Shown here in pieces: positions 34,624 to 43,072 of a stretch of 64,000 nt of DNA. The stretch is from Planctomycetota bacterium. GTDB lineage: Bacteria; Planctomycetota; UBA1135; GCA-002686595. How positions within the stretch are numbered: position 1 is the first letter of the stretch; each line of letters opens with the position of its first letter. Under the pieces are notes generated by a model that ran no database searches, was not told the DNA's origin, and saw only the letters and a list, made by a program, of their open reading frames with translations. The translations under genes and the position numbers were made by a program. The DNA lies in contig JACKHS010000010.1 in the NCBI GenBank assembly GCA_020638875.1, positions 1-64,000 on the forward strand, read 5' to 3'.

Positions 34624-35385
34624 CTACGGCACGCGGCGCGCGAACGCGCGCTCGGCGGCGAGGAGCATGAGCGCGCTCGCGGCGAGCATGCCGCCGACGA
34701 GCGGCAGGTCCAGGCCGTGCGTCGACATGATCGCCGCGTAGTCGTCGAAGTCGACCAGGCGGAAGAGCGACCAGTGCGTGATGCCCTTCACCAGGTAGAT
34801 GGCGAACTCGAAGATCGAGACCATCAGCACGCCCAGCGCGATCGGCATGGGGTTGCTCGCGAGCGACGAGAGCAGGAACGAGAACGAGTACAGCATCAGC
34901 GCGAACACCGACGCGTGCACCGCGCACAGCATCACGCCGGCGAGCGCCATCTCCTGATCGACGTAGGTCAGGAGCCACGGGATCGTGGCGCTGGTGGCGA
35001 AGATCGGGACGACCAGCGCGAGCGCACCGGCCGCGTAGCGCGAGAGCAACAGGCGCCGGCGCGAGAACGGGCGCGCCAGCCAGATCTCCAGCGTGCCGCG
35101 GTGCACCTCGCCGGCGACCGCGCCGCACGAGAACAGCACCGCGGCGAGCAGGCCGAGCGTGTTGACGCCCTTGAAGAAGTGCTGGCCGTTCACGTACGCC
35201 TCGACGCCGCCCTGCGCCAGCGTGTCGACCATGTCCTTGAGCACGTCGAGCGGCGCGAGCATCTTGATGGCGCCGACGTTCTTCTCGAACTCCGGCCAGT
35301 ACAGGATCGCCGCGGCGAGCATGACCTCGAGCAGCACGAAGAACACGAGGCCGAGCAGCGGGTAGGTGCGCAGGCGCTGGTCCAT
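34624..35385 (-). CDS. ABC-2 type permease
   Basis: A protein of 253 residues with six hydrophobic helices: near 11-29, then after a periplasmic loop about 85-105, 122-140, 153-178, 188-205 and 228-245. The coupling element CGAVAGEVHRGTLEIWLARP is typical of ABC-2 exporters. It is one permease subunit and probably acts with the ATPase encoded immediately upstream; the stop of that gene and this ATG overlap as TGATG. Substrate unknown. Confidence 0.85.
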   Translation of the reverse strand: MDQRLRTYPLLGLVFFVLLEVMLAAAILYWPEFEKNVGAIKMLAPLDVLKDMVDTLAQGGVEAYVNGQHFFKGVNTLGLLAAVLFSCGAVAGEVHRGTLEIWLARPFSRRRLLLSRYAAGALALVVPIFATSATIPWLLTYVDQEMALAGVMLCAVHASVFALMLYSFSFLLSSLASNPMPIALGVLMVSIFEFAIYLVKGITHWSLFRLVDFDDYAAIMSTHGLDLPLVGGMLAASALMLLAAERAFARRVP

Positions 35386-36332
35386 CAGCAGGCCTCCTCG
35401 CCGTACAGCTCGCCGAACAGGTCCTCGAGCGAGAGCTCGCCGTACTCGACGCGCCGCGGGCGCGGCAGCGCCGGGTCGGCGCACAGCGCGGCGAGCACCG
35501 CGCGCGGGTCGTCGCCCGCCAGGCGCAGCGTCAGGCGCCCGCCGTGCTCGCGCGCCTCGAGCGCGCCGGCGCGGCGCGCGGCGGCCGCGACAGGCGCGAG
35601 GTCGGCGCCGGGCTCGTAGCCCACGCGCAGGAGCTCGCGCGAGTGCCGGCGCACCGCGGCGGCGGCCTCGTCGCTGACGAGCCTGCCGTCGCGCACGAAC
35701 ACCATCCGGTCGCAGACGCGCTGCACCTCGCCCAGGTGGTGCGAGGAGAGCAGGATCGTCGTGCCCGCTGCCGCGTCGGCGCGCAGCAGCTCGTGCACGG
35801 CGCCGCGCTTGGTCGGGTCGAGGCCCTCGGTGATCTCGTCGAGCAGTCGCACGCGCACGCGCGGGGCGAGCGCCGCGGCGAAGAAGAGCTGGCGCTTCAT
35901 GCCGTGGCTGAACGTGCGCATGCGCTTGGCGAGCGGCAGCTCGAAGGCCTCGCACAGCTCGCGCGCGCGGCGCAGCGCCTCGCGGCCGCGGCCGTCGAGC
36001 AGCCACGCGAGGTGCGCGTCGGCGCGCAGGCCGCCGTAGCAGGCCAGCTCGCCCGGCGAGTAGGTCACGCGCCGGCGCACGGCGAGCCCGTCGCCGGCGA
36101 GGCGCACGCCGTCGACCCAGACCTCGCCCGCGTCGGGCCGCACCAGGCCGACCAGGCAGCGCAGCAGCGTGCTCTTGCCGCTGCCGTTGGGGCCGAGCAG
36201 GCCGGTGATGCCGCCCGGGCCGACGTCGAGGTCGAGCGGCGCGAGGGCCGTGCGCTCGCCGAAGCGGCGCGTCAGGCCGCGCACGCGCAGCGTCCCGGGG
36301 GGCGCGGCGGTCTCGGGCTCGCGAGTCGTCAT
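35385..36332 (-). CDS. ABC transporter ATPase with atypical Walker B
   Basis: A protein of 315 residues. Walker A is GPNGSGKST, the signature region is FSHGMKRQLFFAAALAP and the H loop is LLSSHHLGEVQRVCDRM. The Walker B/D-loop reads RVRLLDEITEGLDP, with DEI where most ABC ATPases have DEP; the catalytic Glu is kept. A C-terminal domain of about 100 residues follows the ATPase core, as in exporters of drug or lantibiotic type. The ATG at 36332-36330 is preceded by a TTGCCA-N17-TATTGT promoter. It is divergent from the kinase gene. It forms a two-gene exporter operon with the permease at 34624. Confidence 0.88.
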   Translation of the reverse strand: MTTREPETAAPPGTLRVRGLTRRFGERTALAPLDLDVGPGGITGLLGPNGSGKSTLLRCLVGLVRPDAGEVWVDGVRLAGDGLAVRRRVTYSPGELACYGGLRADAHLAWLLDGRGREALRRARELCEAFELPLAKRMRTFSHGMKRQLFFAAALAPRVRVRLLDEITEGLDPTKRGAVHELLRADAAAGTTILLSSHHLGEVQRVCDRMVFVRDGRLVSDEAAAAVRRHSRELLRVGYEPGADLAPVAAAARRAGALEAREHGGRLTLRLAGDDPRAVLAALCADPALPRPRRVEYGELSLEDLFGELYGEEAC

Positions 36333-36364
36333 GGGCGGGTGGACGCGGGGCGCCGCGAGCGCGG

Positions 36365-36393
36365 ACAATAGGCGTCGCATGACGAGCTGGCAA
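36365..36393 (-). promoter_or_regulatory. promoter of the ABC exporter operon
   Basis: On the minus strand TTGCCA (36393-36388) and TATTGT (36370-36365) are exactly 17 bp apart, about 33 bp upstream of the ATG at 36332. The -35 element lies inside the first codons of the divergent kinase gene. Confidence 0.6.
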
Positions 36394-37163
36394 GTCGAGG
36401 CGGAGCTCAAGCGCGACGCGCTGGGGCGCGTCGAGCTGCTGCGCGGGCCCGGCGGGCGCGTGCTGCGGCGCGTGGCCTGCGGCGGGCGGCTGCGGGTCGC
36501 GCGCGGTGGCGCACCTGCTGCTGGCGCGCGAGCGCGCGCGCGCTCGCGGCGCTGGACGGGCTCGCGGGCTGTCCGCGCGCGGTGCGCGACGCGGCAGCGG
36601 TCGCCGCGCCGAGCCTGGACGGCCGCGTGCCCGCGGCGCGCGACGTGCTGCTGCGCTCGTGGCTCGACGGCGCGCCGCTGCACGAGGCGCGCGCGCTGCC
36701 GCGCGACTTCTTCGACCACCTCGACGCGCTGGTCGAGGCGTTGCACGCGCGCGGCGTGTGCCACAACGACCTGCACAAGGAGCAGAACGTCGTCGTGGCG
36801 GCGGACGGCGCGCCGGCGCTGATCGACTTCCAGCTCGCGAGCGTGCACGGCCGGCGCGGGCGGCTGTTCGCGAGCCGCGTGCGCGACGATCTGCGCCACG
36901 TCGCCAAGCACCGCCGGCGCTACACGCGCGACGGGCGCGGGCCGGCCGGCGAGGCGGAGCAGCGCGGGCGCGGCAGCGAGCTGAAGCGCGGCGGCGTCGC
37001 GCTCGTCTGGCGACGGACCGGCAAGCCGCTCTACAACTGGCTGACGCGCCGCGTGCTGCGCACCCGCGACGGCGAGGCGCGCCGGCCGAGCAGCGGGCCC
37101 TGGCCGGAGTGGACCGCGCCGCTCGGCGCGCCGGACGCGCTCAGGCGTCGAGCAGGTTCCTGA
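36379..37163 (+). CDS. LPS-kinase-like (Kdo/heptose kinase) protein, frameshifted
   Basis: The gene begins ATG at 36379 (MTSWQVEAELKRDALGRVELL) and is read in three frames, with shifts near 36503 and 36548 in GCG-rich tracts; from 36550 the frame is open to TGA at 37161-37163. If repaired it is about 262 residues. The kinase catalytic loop CHNDLHKEQN and a following DFQLASVHG (DFG position) are clear, and RLFASRVRDDLRHVAKH matches the C-terminal part of WaaP/KdkA-like sugar kinases. The role would be phosphorylation of LPS core or Kdo, or a related lipid-linked sugar. Its last 23 bp overlap the 3' end of the convergent amidotransferase gene. Confidence 0.72.
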
Positions 37164-37704
37164 AGAACGCCTCGCCGGCCTCGCTGAGCACCGACTCGGG
37201 GTGGAACTGCACCGCCTCGATCGGGAGCTCGCGATGGCGCAGGCCCATGACCTCGCCGGCGGCGCTGCGCGCGCTAACCTCCAGCGCGGGCGGCAGGCTC
37301 GCGGGGTCGACGACGAGCGAGTGGTAGCGGCCGACGGTGAGCGGCGACGGCAAGCCGCGGAACAGGCCGCGTCCGTCGTGCGCGACCGCGTCGGCGTGCC
37401 CGTGGACCGGACGCGCGGCGCGCACGACGCGCGCACCGAACGACGCGGCCAGCACCTGGTGACCCAGGCACACGCCGAACAGCGGCACGACGCCGCGCAG
37501 CGCGTGCGCGAGGGCGAGGCTGCACCCCGCGCCCTCGGGACCGCCGGGGCCGGGGCCGATCAGCACGCGCTCGGGGCGCAGCGCGACGAGCTCCGCCGCG
37601 CTGGCCGCATCCGCGCGGACGACGCGCACGTCGGCGCCCAGCGCGGCGAGCGCCTGCACGAGGTTGAAGCTGAAGGAGTCGCGGTTGTCGACGAACAGCA
37701 GCAC
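37141..37704 (-). CDS. class I glutamine amidotransferase (PabA/TrpG)
   Basis: A protein of 187 residues, the normal size for the glutaminase subunit of aminodeoxychorismate or anthranilate synthase. DNRDSFSFNLVQAL starts the fold; the oxyanion strand is LIGPGPGGPEGAG, the nucleophile Cys is in LFGVCLGHQ, and the His-Glu pair is in VQFHPESVLS. PabA and TrpG cannot be separated on sequence alone here, because no synthase component I gene is adjacent. The start is GTG at 37704-37702, with TACCGT ending 6 nt upstream. It is divergent from trkA. Confidence 0.9.
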   Translation of the reverse strand: MLLFVDNRDSFSFNLVQALAALGADVRVVRADAASAAELVALRPERVLIGPGPGGPEGAGCSLALAHALRGVVPLFGVCLGHQVLAASFGARVVRAARPVHGHADAVAHDGRGLFRGLPSPLTVGRYHSLVVDPASLPPALEVSARSAAGEVMGLRHRELPIEAVQFHPESVLSEAGEAFFRNLLDA

Positions 37705-37757
37705 GGCCCCACGGTAGCCGCCCGCGCGGGCGCCCGCACGCGCGGCGCGGCCGCGGC

Positions 37758-37786
37758 TCGAAACCCGGCCGGCCGGACACTAGGCT
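37758..37786 (+). promoter_or_regulatory. promoter of trkA-trkH, leaderless type
   Basis: TCGAAA at 37758-37763 and TAGGCT at 37781-37786 are 17 bp apart, and the trkA ATG follows only 7 nt after the -10, so the transcript probably begins at or near the start codon. Confidence 0.45.
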
Positions 37787-37793
37787 CCGCGGC

Positions 37794-39152
37794 ATGGACA
37801 TCGCCATCGTCGGGGCGGGGGAGGTGGGCTTCCACCTGGCGGGGATCCTCTCGCGCGAGGAGCACCGCGTCAGCGTGATCGACGCCGACCCGCTCAAGGC
37901 GCGGCGCATCCTCGAGTCCCTCGACGTGCAGGTCGTGGTGGGGGACGCGACCAAGGCGGACGTGCTCAACCGCGCCGGCGTCTCGCGCTGCGACCTCGTC
38001 GTGGTGGTGACCGACGACGACAAGGCCAACCTGCTCACCTCGGTGCTCGCGAAGGCCCTGGGCGCCGGCCGCATCATCCTGCGCCTGCACGACCTCGAGC
38101 GCCTCGAGGACTACCGCTACTTCTACAAGCAGGCCATCGGCTTCGACGTGGTGCTGTCGACGGAGGAGTTCGCCGCGGAGGAGATCGTCAACACCGTGCG
38201 CGAGCACCACGCGCTCGAGGTGGAGAGCTTCGCCGGCGGGCGCATCCAGCTGCGGCGCTACCGCGTCGCCGAGCACTCGCGCCTGCTCGAGAACACGCTG
38301 GCCGAGCTGGACCTCCCAGCCGGCATCCTGATCGGCGGCGTCTCGCAGGGCGAGGCGTTCGTGATCCCGACCGGGGACCACCGGCTGCGGCCGGGCTGCC
38401 AGATCTACGTGATCGGCAAGAACCACGCGCTCGACGCGTTCGAGCGCATGAACGGCGCGCCGGCGCTGGCCCGCCGCAGCGTGGTGCTCATGGGCGCGGG
38501 CGGCATCAGCCGCGCGATCGTGCGGCGCCTGAAGGACGTCGAGGGGCTCTCGCTGCGCGTCATCGAGCGCGACCCGGTGCGCGCGCGCGCCTTCGCCGCG
38601 GAGTTCCCCGGGCAGGTGATGGTGCTCGACGGCGACGCGACCGACCTCGACCTGCTCGCCGAGGAGCGCGTCGGCGAGGCCAACATCTTCATCGCCACCT
38701 CGGGCGGCGACGAGCAGAACATGGTGGCCTGTCTGCTCGTGAAGTCGATGGGCACCGAGCGCGCCGTCGCGCTGGTCAACAAGCCGTCCTACCGGCAGAT
38801 CTACGACCTGCTCGGCATCGACCAGGCCATCTCGCCGCGCATCCTGTGCGCCAACCGCATCCTGCGCTTCGTGCGCGCCGGCACGGTCGGCTCGGTGGCG
38901 GTGCTGGCCGAGGGGCGCGCGGAGGTGCTCGAGCTCGAGGTGCGCCTGCCCTCGAAGCGGCAGGGCGGCGCCAAGATCAAGTCGCTGGGCCTGCCCAAGG
39001 GCACCGTGATCGGCGCGCTCGTGCACGAGTCCGAGGTCAGCGTGCCCAGCGGCGAGTCGGTCGTGGTCGACGGCGACCACGTCATCGTCTTCACCCTGCC
39101 CGACAACGTCGAGCGCATCCTGGCCGTCTTCGGCGCCGAGCACGAGTCGTGA
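37794..39152 (+). CDS. trkA: Trk potassium uptake regulatory protein TrkA
   Basis: A protein of 452 residues with two RCK units: each has an NAD-binding TrkA-N domain (DIAIVGAGEVGFHLAG near residue 2; VVLMGAGGISRAIVRRL near 230) followed by a TrkA-C domain. D32-type acidic residues in SVIDADPLKARR bind the NAD ribose. It forms the cytoplasmic gating ring of the TrkH potassium channel. The ATG at 37794 is preceded by the promoter at 37758-37786; its TGA overlaps the trkH GTG as GTGA, so the two are made in coupled amounts. Length matches two-domain TrkA proteins. Confidence 0.93.
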   Translation: MDIAIVGAGEVGFHLAGILSREEHRVSVIDADPLKARRILESLDVQVVVGDATKADVLNRAGVSRCDLVVVVTDDDKANLLTSVLAKALGAGRIILRLHDLERLEDYRYFYKQAIGFDVVLSTEEFAAEEIVNTVREHHALEVESFAGGRIQLRRYRVAEHSRLLENTLAELDLPAGILIGGVSQGEAFVIPTGDHRLRPGCQIYVIGKNHALDAFERMNGAPALARRSVVLMGAGGISRAIVRRLKDVEGLSLRVIERDPVRARAFAAEFPGQVMVLDGDATDLDLLAEERVGEANIFIATSGGDEQNMVACLLVKSMGTERAVALVNKPSYRQIYDLLGIDQAISPRILCANRILRFVRAGTVGSVAVLAEGRAEVLELEVRLPSKRQGGAKIKSLGLPKGTVIGALVHESEVSVPSGESVVVDGDHVIVFTLPDNVERILAVFGAEHES

Positions 39153-40669
39153 ACCTGCGCGCCGTCGCCTGGCTGCTGGGCTGTGTCAGCCTGATCGTGG
39201 CCGCCTTCCTGCTCGCGCCCGCGGCGGTCGCGCTGTACTACGGCGAGAGCGTCGGGCTGTGGGCCTCGCTGGCCTCGGCGCTCGTGTCGGGCGCGGTCGG
39301 CGGCGCGCTCGTGCGGTGGAACCGCGGCAGCCGCCTGACGGCGGACGGACGCCCGAACTACTTCCGCCGCGAGGGGCTCGCCGTGGTGGGGCTCTCGTGG
39401 CTCGTCGCCGGCGTGCTGGGCGCGCTGCCGTACATGTTCTCGGGGCTCTTGCCCTCACCGGTCGACGCGGTCTTCGAGGCCGTCTCGGGCTTCACCACGA
39501 CGGGCTCGACGGTGCTGTCGGGCGAGCAGATCGACTCGCTGCACGAGACGGCGCGCGCGATGGGCTTCTGGCGCTCGTTCACGCACTGGCTCGGCGGCTT
39601 CGGCATCGTGATGGTGTTCGTGGTGCTGTTCCCGACGGGCGGGCGCTCGCTGTTCCGCTCCGAGATCCCCGGCATCGCGCGCGAGGCCGGCCACCAGCGC
39701 GTGCGCGACAGCGCCATCACGCTGATGAAGATCTACGTGGGGCTGTCGGCGGCCGAGTTCGTGCTGCTGGTCCTGGTCGGCATGGGTGGGTTCGACGCCG
39801 CGCTGCACACCTTCGGCACGATCGCGACGGGCGGCTTCTCGGACTACAGCACCAGCGTGGCCTGGTTCGCGTCGTTCAAGGTCGAGCTCGTCATCGGCGT
39901 GTTCATGTTCGTGGCGGGCATCAACTTCGCCTACTACGACCTCGTGCTGCGCAGCGGGTTGCGCTCCGGCTGGCGCGCGATCGTCGGCTCGGCCGAGGTG
40001 CGCATGTACTCGCTGCTGACCTTCGGCTCGATCGTGGTGATCGCGACGGTCCTGTGGTTCTGGGGCGGCAGCAACGGCCTGGCGGACAGCGCGCTGCCCG
40101 ACTACCGCTCCTACGGGCTGGCGCTGCGCGACTCGTTCTTCTCGGTCATCAGCCTCGTGACGAGCACCGGCTACGGAACGGCCGACTTCGACCAGTGGCC
40201 GCAGGTCTGCCGCGTGTGGCTGATGGTGCTGTGCGTCGTGGGCGCCTGCGCGGGCTCGACGGGCGGCGGCGTGAAGGTAGTGCGCTTCATCATCGTCGCC
40301 AAGGCGGCGCTGCGCGGCGTGCGCCAGTTCATCCGCCCGCGCGCCGTGCACATGGTGCGGGTCGACGGCGTCGCGCTCGAGCCGGCGGTGGTGTCCTCGA
40401 TCACCGGCTACTTCGTGCTGTGGGTCTTCGTCTTCCTCGGCGGCACCGTGCTGCTCGCGACGTACGGCATGGACCTCGAGACGGCCTCGACCGCCGTGGT
40501 GGCCACGCTGAACAACATCGGCCCGGGCCTGGCCCACGTCGGGCCCACGCAGAACTTCGCGGCCATGCCCGAGCTGGTGAAGGTCGTGCTGACCGTGTTC
40601 ATGATCCTCGGCCGGCTCGAGTTCTACGCCGTGGTGGCCCTGTTCGTGCCGGGCTTCTGGAAGGGCTGA
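39149..40669 (+). CDS. trkH: Trk potassium uptake membrane subunit TrkH
   Basis: A protein of 506 residues with about ten membrane helices in four M-P-M repeats. All four selectivity-loop glycines are visible: SGFTTTGSTVL, GTIATGGFSDYS, VTSTGYGTADF and NNIGPGLAHVGP. The conserved cytoplasmic Arg/Lys helix (GAGSTGGGVKVVRF-like: ACAGSTGGGVKVVRF) that meets TrkA is present. It mediates K+ uptake driven by membrane potential. The start is GTG at 39149, overlapping trkA's stop; the frame extends further upstream but only inside trkA. It is followed by a separate promoter for the lipase. Confidence 0.93.
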   Translation: MNLRAVAWLLGCVSLIVAAFLLAPAAVALYYGESVGLWASLASALVSGAVGGALVRWNRGSRLTADGRPNYFRREGLAVVGLSWLVAGVLGALPYMFSGLLPSPVDAVFEAVSGFTTTGSTVLSGEQIDSLHETARAMGFWRSFTHWLGGFGIVMVFVVLFPTGGRSLFRSEIPGIAREAGHQRVRDSAITLMKIYVGLSAAEFVLLVLVGMGGFDAALHTFGTIATGGFSDYSTSVAWFASFKVELVIGVFMFVAGINFAYYDLVLRSGLRSGWRAIVGSAEVRMYSLLTFGSIVVIATVLWFWGGSNGLADSALPDYRSYGLALRDSFFSVISLVTSTGYGTADFDQWPQVCRVWLMVLCVVGACAGSTGGGVKVVRFIIVAKAALRGVRQFIRPRAVHMVRVDGVALEPAVVSSITGYFVLWVFVFLGGTVLLATYGMDLETASTAVVATLNNIGPGLAHVGPTQNFAAMPELVKVVLTVFMILGRLEFYAVVALFVPGFWKG

Positions 40670-40688
40670 GGCCCGGCCGGCTGCGGAG

Positions 40689-40717
40689 TTGCCTCGCGGC
40701 GGCGTGAGGCCTAGCGT
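40689..40717 (+). promoter_or_regulatory. promoter of the lipase gene
   Basis: TTGCCT at 40689-40694 and TAGCGT at 40712-40717 are exactly 17 bp apart. A GAGGGAG Shine-Dalgarno-like sequence precedes the ATG at 40772. Confidence 0.55.
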
Positions 40718-40771
40718 GAGGGCCGCGTCGCGCGCCGCGGCGCCGCGTCCCACGCCCCCGAGGGAGTCTCC

Positions 40772-42991
40772 ATGAAGCGCGCTTCCACCGCCCTGCTCAC
40801 GGCCGTGCCGCTCGGCCTCGCCGCCTGCTCCGAGACCGTCGACGTGCCCGCCACGCCCACCTTCGTGGCCTTCTCGACGAGCGAGGGCACGCTGCCGGTG
40901 CCGAACGACCTGCTCTTCAGCGGCACGCTCGACGCGACGCTGAACTTCCCGGACGCCGAGGATCCCCTGCAGCAGCCGCTGCTCGACGCGCTCAACTCGC
41001 TCGATGGCTGGTCGACCGTCGCGCCGATCTCGTTCTCGACGAACCAGCCCTTCGACCCGGCGACGTTGGTCGCGGGCCAGAGCGTGCGGCTCTTCGTCGT
41101 GACCACGGCCGTGAACCCGAACACCGGCCTCACGCTGGGCACGCCGGTCACCGACGTCGTGCGCGAGCTCGCCACGCCGGCCGAGTACGTGGTCGTGGGG
41201 CAGCCCGGTGACACCACGGCGGTGGTGTTGCCGACGCGGCCGCTCGCGCCGCGCACCAGCTACATGCTCGTCGTCACCAACGCGCTGCAGGACGCCGACG
41301 GCGCGCCGGTGCGGCGCGGAGAGAGCTACCTGATCGCGAGCCTGGACGACGCCGACAACCCGCTGCCGAACGACCACCCGCTCGTCGCGCTGCGGCCGCT
41401 GGTGCACGCGATGGAGGGCGCCGCCGCGACCGACGGCGACGTCGTGCCGCCGATCGCGCGGGAGGACATCGCCGTCACGGCGACCTTCACCACGCAGTCG
41501 ACTGCCGACGCGCTGAGCGTCGTCGCGACGGTCGCCCTGGGCGGCGAGGCGCTGGTGACCGCCGGGCTGTGCCCGCAACTGCCCTTCGGCTGCGACGACC
41601 CGACGCCGGCCAACACGGTGCCCGCGGCCGCCGTCGTGCCCACGGCCATCGGGACGACGGCCGACTTCATCCCGTTCAGCGCGGGCCTCGCCGACGTCTA
41701 CGTGGGCTCGCTGACGCTGCCGTACTACCTCACGGCGGCGGCGAACTCGGGCGGCCTGGTGCAGGACACCGCGCCGCTGACCGAGCACTGGCGCGCGCGG
41801 TACGCGTTCTACCCGGGCGACCCCGACCGCAACGTCACGCGCTACAACCCGCTGCCGCTCGAGACGGGCGCCGAGACCGTGCCCGTGCTGATCACGCTGC
41901 CCAACGGCGCGAGCGGGCAGACGCAGCCCGGCGGCGGCTGGCCGGTGGTGATCTTCCAGCACGGGATCACGCGCAACCGCAGCGACCTGCTGGCGCTCGC
42001 CGACGCGCTGGCCCAGCAGGGGCTCGCGGCGGTCGCGATCGACATGCCGCTGCACGGCATCCCCGACGCCGCCAACCCGCTGCACGTCGGCGTCGTCGCG
42101 GGCGGCCTGCGCGAGCGCACCTTCGGCCTCGACCTGGTCACGCAGGACGTGGACGGGAACCTGCTCGCCGCGGCGCCGGACGGCGTCGCCGACAGCTCGG
42201 GCGCGCACTTCATCAACCTCACCAGCCTGCAGACGCAGCGCGACAACCTGCGCCAGGCGGTCGCGGACCTGTTCGCGGTGGAGAAGCTGATCGTCGACAA
42301 CCTGGACGTGGACGGCGTCGGGCTCGCGGCGGACTTCGACGCGACGCAGGTGAGCTTCGTGGGGCAGTCGCTCGGCGCGATGGTGGGCGCCGTGTTCACC
42401 GCGGTCGACGCGGGCCAGCCGACGCCGAGGCTCACCTGCTCGGCGCTCAGCGCGCCGGGCGGCGGCATCGCCAACCTGCTGCTCGCGTCGGAGAGCTTCG
42501 GGCCGACGATCCTGGCCGGGCTCGCCGCGCTCGGGCTCGAGCCCGGGACGGCCGACTTCGACCGCTTCGTGTTCGCCGTGCAGACCGTGATCGACTCGGG
42601 CGACCCGATCAACCACGCCGCGATCCTCGCCGGCGGCGCCACGACGCCGGTGCTGCTGCACGAGGTCGTCGGCGGCGGGCCCGGCGGCGGCCTGCCCGAT
42701 CAAGTCATCCCCAACGCCGTCGCGACCGCGCCGCTGTCGGGCACCGAGCCCTTGATCGCGGCGCTGGACCTGTCGGTGGTGAGCGCGACGACGGTGACGC
42801 CGGCCGCGGCGGTGCGCTTCTGGGAGGGCACGCACGCCTCGCTGCTGAACCCCGACCCCGACGGCGACCTCGACCCGCAGAACCTCGTCGCCACGGTCGA
42901 GATGCAGGCCGAGGTCGTCGGCTGGATCCTCGCGGCGGGCACGCAGGTCACCGTCGGCAACAACGGGCCGAGCGGCGTGGTCGCGCCCTGA
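40772..42991 (+). CDS. VolA/Pla-1-like lipase lipoprotein
   Basis: A protein of 739 residues. The signal sequence ends in a lipobox (GLAACSE, Cys19). The N-terminal half (to about 330) is beta-rich, starting with PNDLLFSGTLD, as in Lipase_bact_N domains. The C-terminal half is an alpha/beta hydrolase: the oxyanion HG in IFQHGITRNRSDLLAL, nucleophile Ser533 in FVGQSLGAMVG, and a late His in FWEGTHASLL. The combination matches the VolA/Pla-1 surface lysophospholipase family of Gram-negatives. Surface exposure and a role in using external phospholipid are known for Vibrio VolA; here both are inference. It has its own promoter and a terminator after it at 43038-43063. Confidence 0.82.
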   Translation: MKRASTALLTAVPLGLAACSETVDVPATPTFVAFSTSEGTLPVPNDLLFSGTLDATLNFPDAEDPLQQPLLDALNSLDGWSTVAPISFSTNQPFDPATLVAGQSVRLFVVTTAVNPNTGLTLGTPVTDVVRELATPAEYVVVGQPGDTTAVVLPTRPLAPRTSYMLVVTNALQDADGAPVRRGESYLIASLDDADNPLPNDHPLVALRPLVHAMEGAAATDGDVVPPIAREDIAVTATFTTQSTADALSVVATVALGGEALVTAGLCPQLPFGCDDPTPANTVPAAAVVPTAIGTTADFIPFSAGLADVYVGSLTLPYYLTAAANSGGLVQDTAPLTEHWRARYAFYPGDPDRNVTRYNPLPLETGAETVPVLITLPNGASGQTQPGGGWPVVIFQHGITRNRSDLLALADALAQQGLAAVAIDMPLHGIPDAANPLHVGVVAGGLRERTFGLDLVTQDVDGNLLAAAPDGVADSSGAHFINLTSLQTQRDNLRQAVADLFAVEKLIVDNLDVDGVGLAADFDATQVSFVGQSLGAMVGAVFTAVDAGQPTPRLTCSALSAPGGGIANLLLASESFGPTILAGLAALGLEPGTADFDRFVFAVQTVIDSGDPINHAAILAGGATTPVLLHEVVGGGPGGGLPDQVIPNAVATAPLSGTEPLIAALDLSVVSATTVTPAAAVRFWEGTHASLLNPDPDGDLDPQNLVATVEMQAEVVGWILAAGTQVTVGNNGPSGVVAP

Positions 42992-43005
42992 CGCGCGCGC
43001 TCGCG

Positions 43006-43039
43006 CCGCCCGGGAACGCAGACCGCCCGGGAACGCAGA
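43006..43039. repeat. 17-bp tandem duplication
   Basis: CCGCCCGGGAACGCAGA occurs twice head-to-tail, 43006-43022 and 43023-43039, in the gap between two convergent genes. The second copy runs into the terminator stem. Confidence 0.8.
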
Positions 43040-43063
43040 GGGCCCGCGCGGCGGCGGGCCCTC
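43038..43063. terminator. bidirectional hairpin between convergent genes
   Basis: GAGGGCCCGC at 43038-43047 pairs with GCGGGCCCTC at 43054-43063 around a 6-nt loop. It can serve both the lipase gene and the convergent lipoprotein gene ending at 43073. Confidence 0.6.
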
Positions 43064-43072
43064 GGGCGCTCG

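Noticed and set aside
43006..43039. The 17-bp tandem duplication as an attachment site or CRISPR remnant
   Set aside because: Only two adjacent copies, no spacer and no integrase or cas gene nearby; a simple local duplication is enough.
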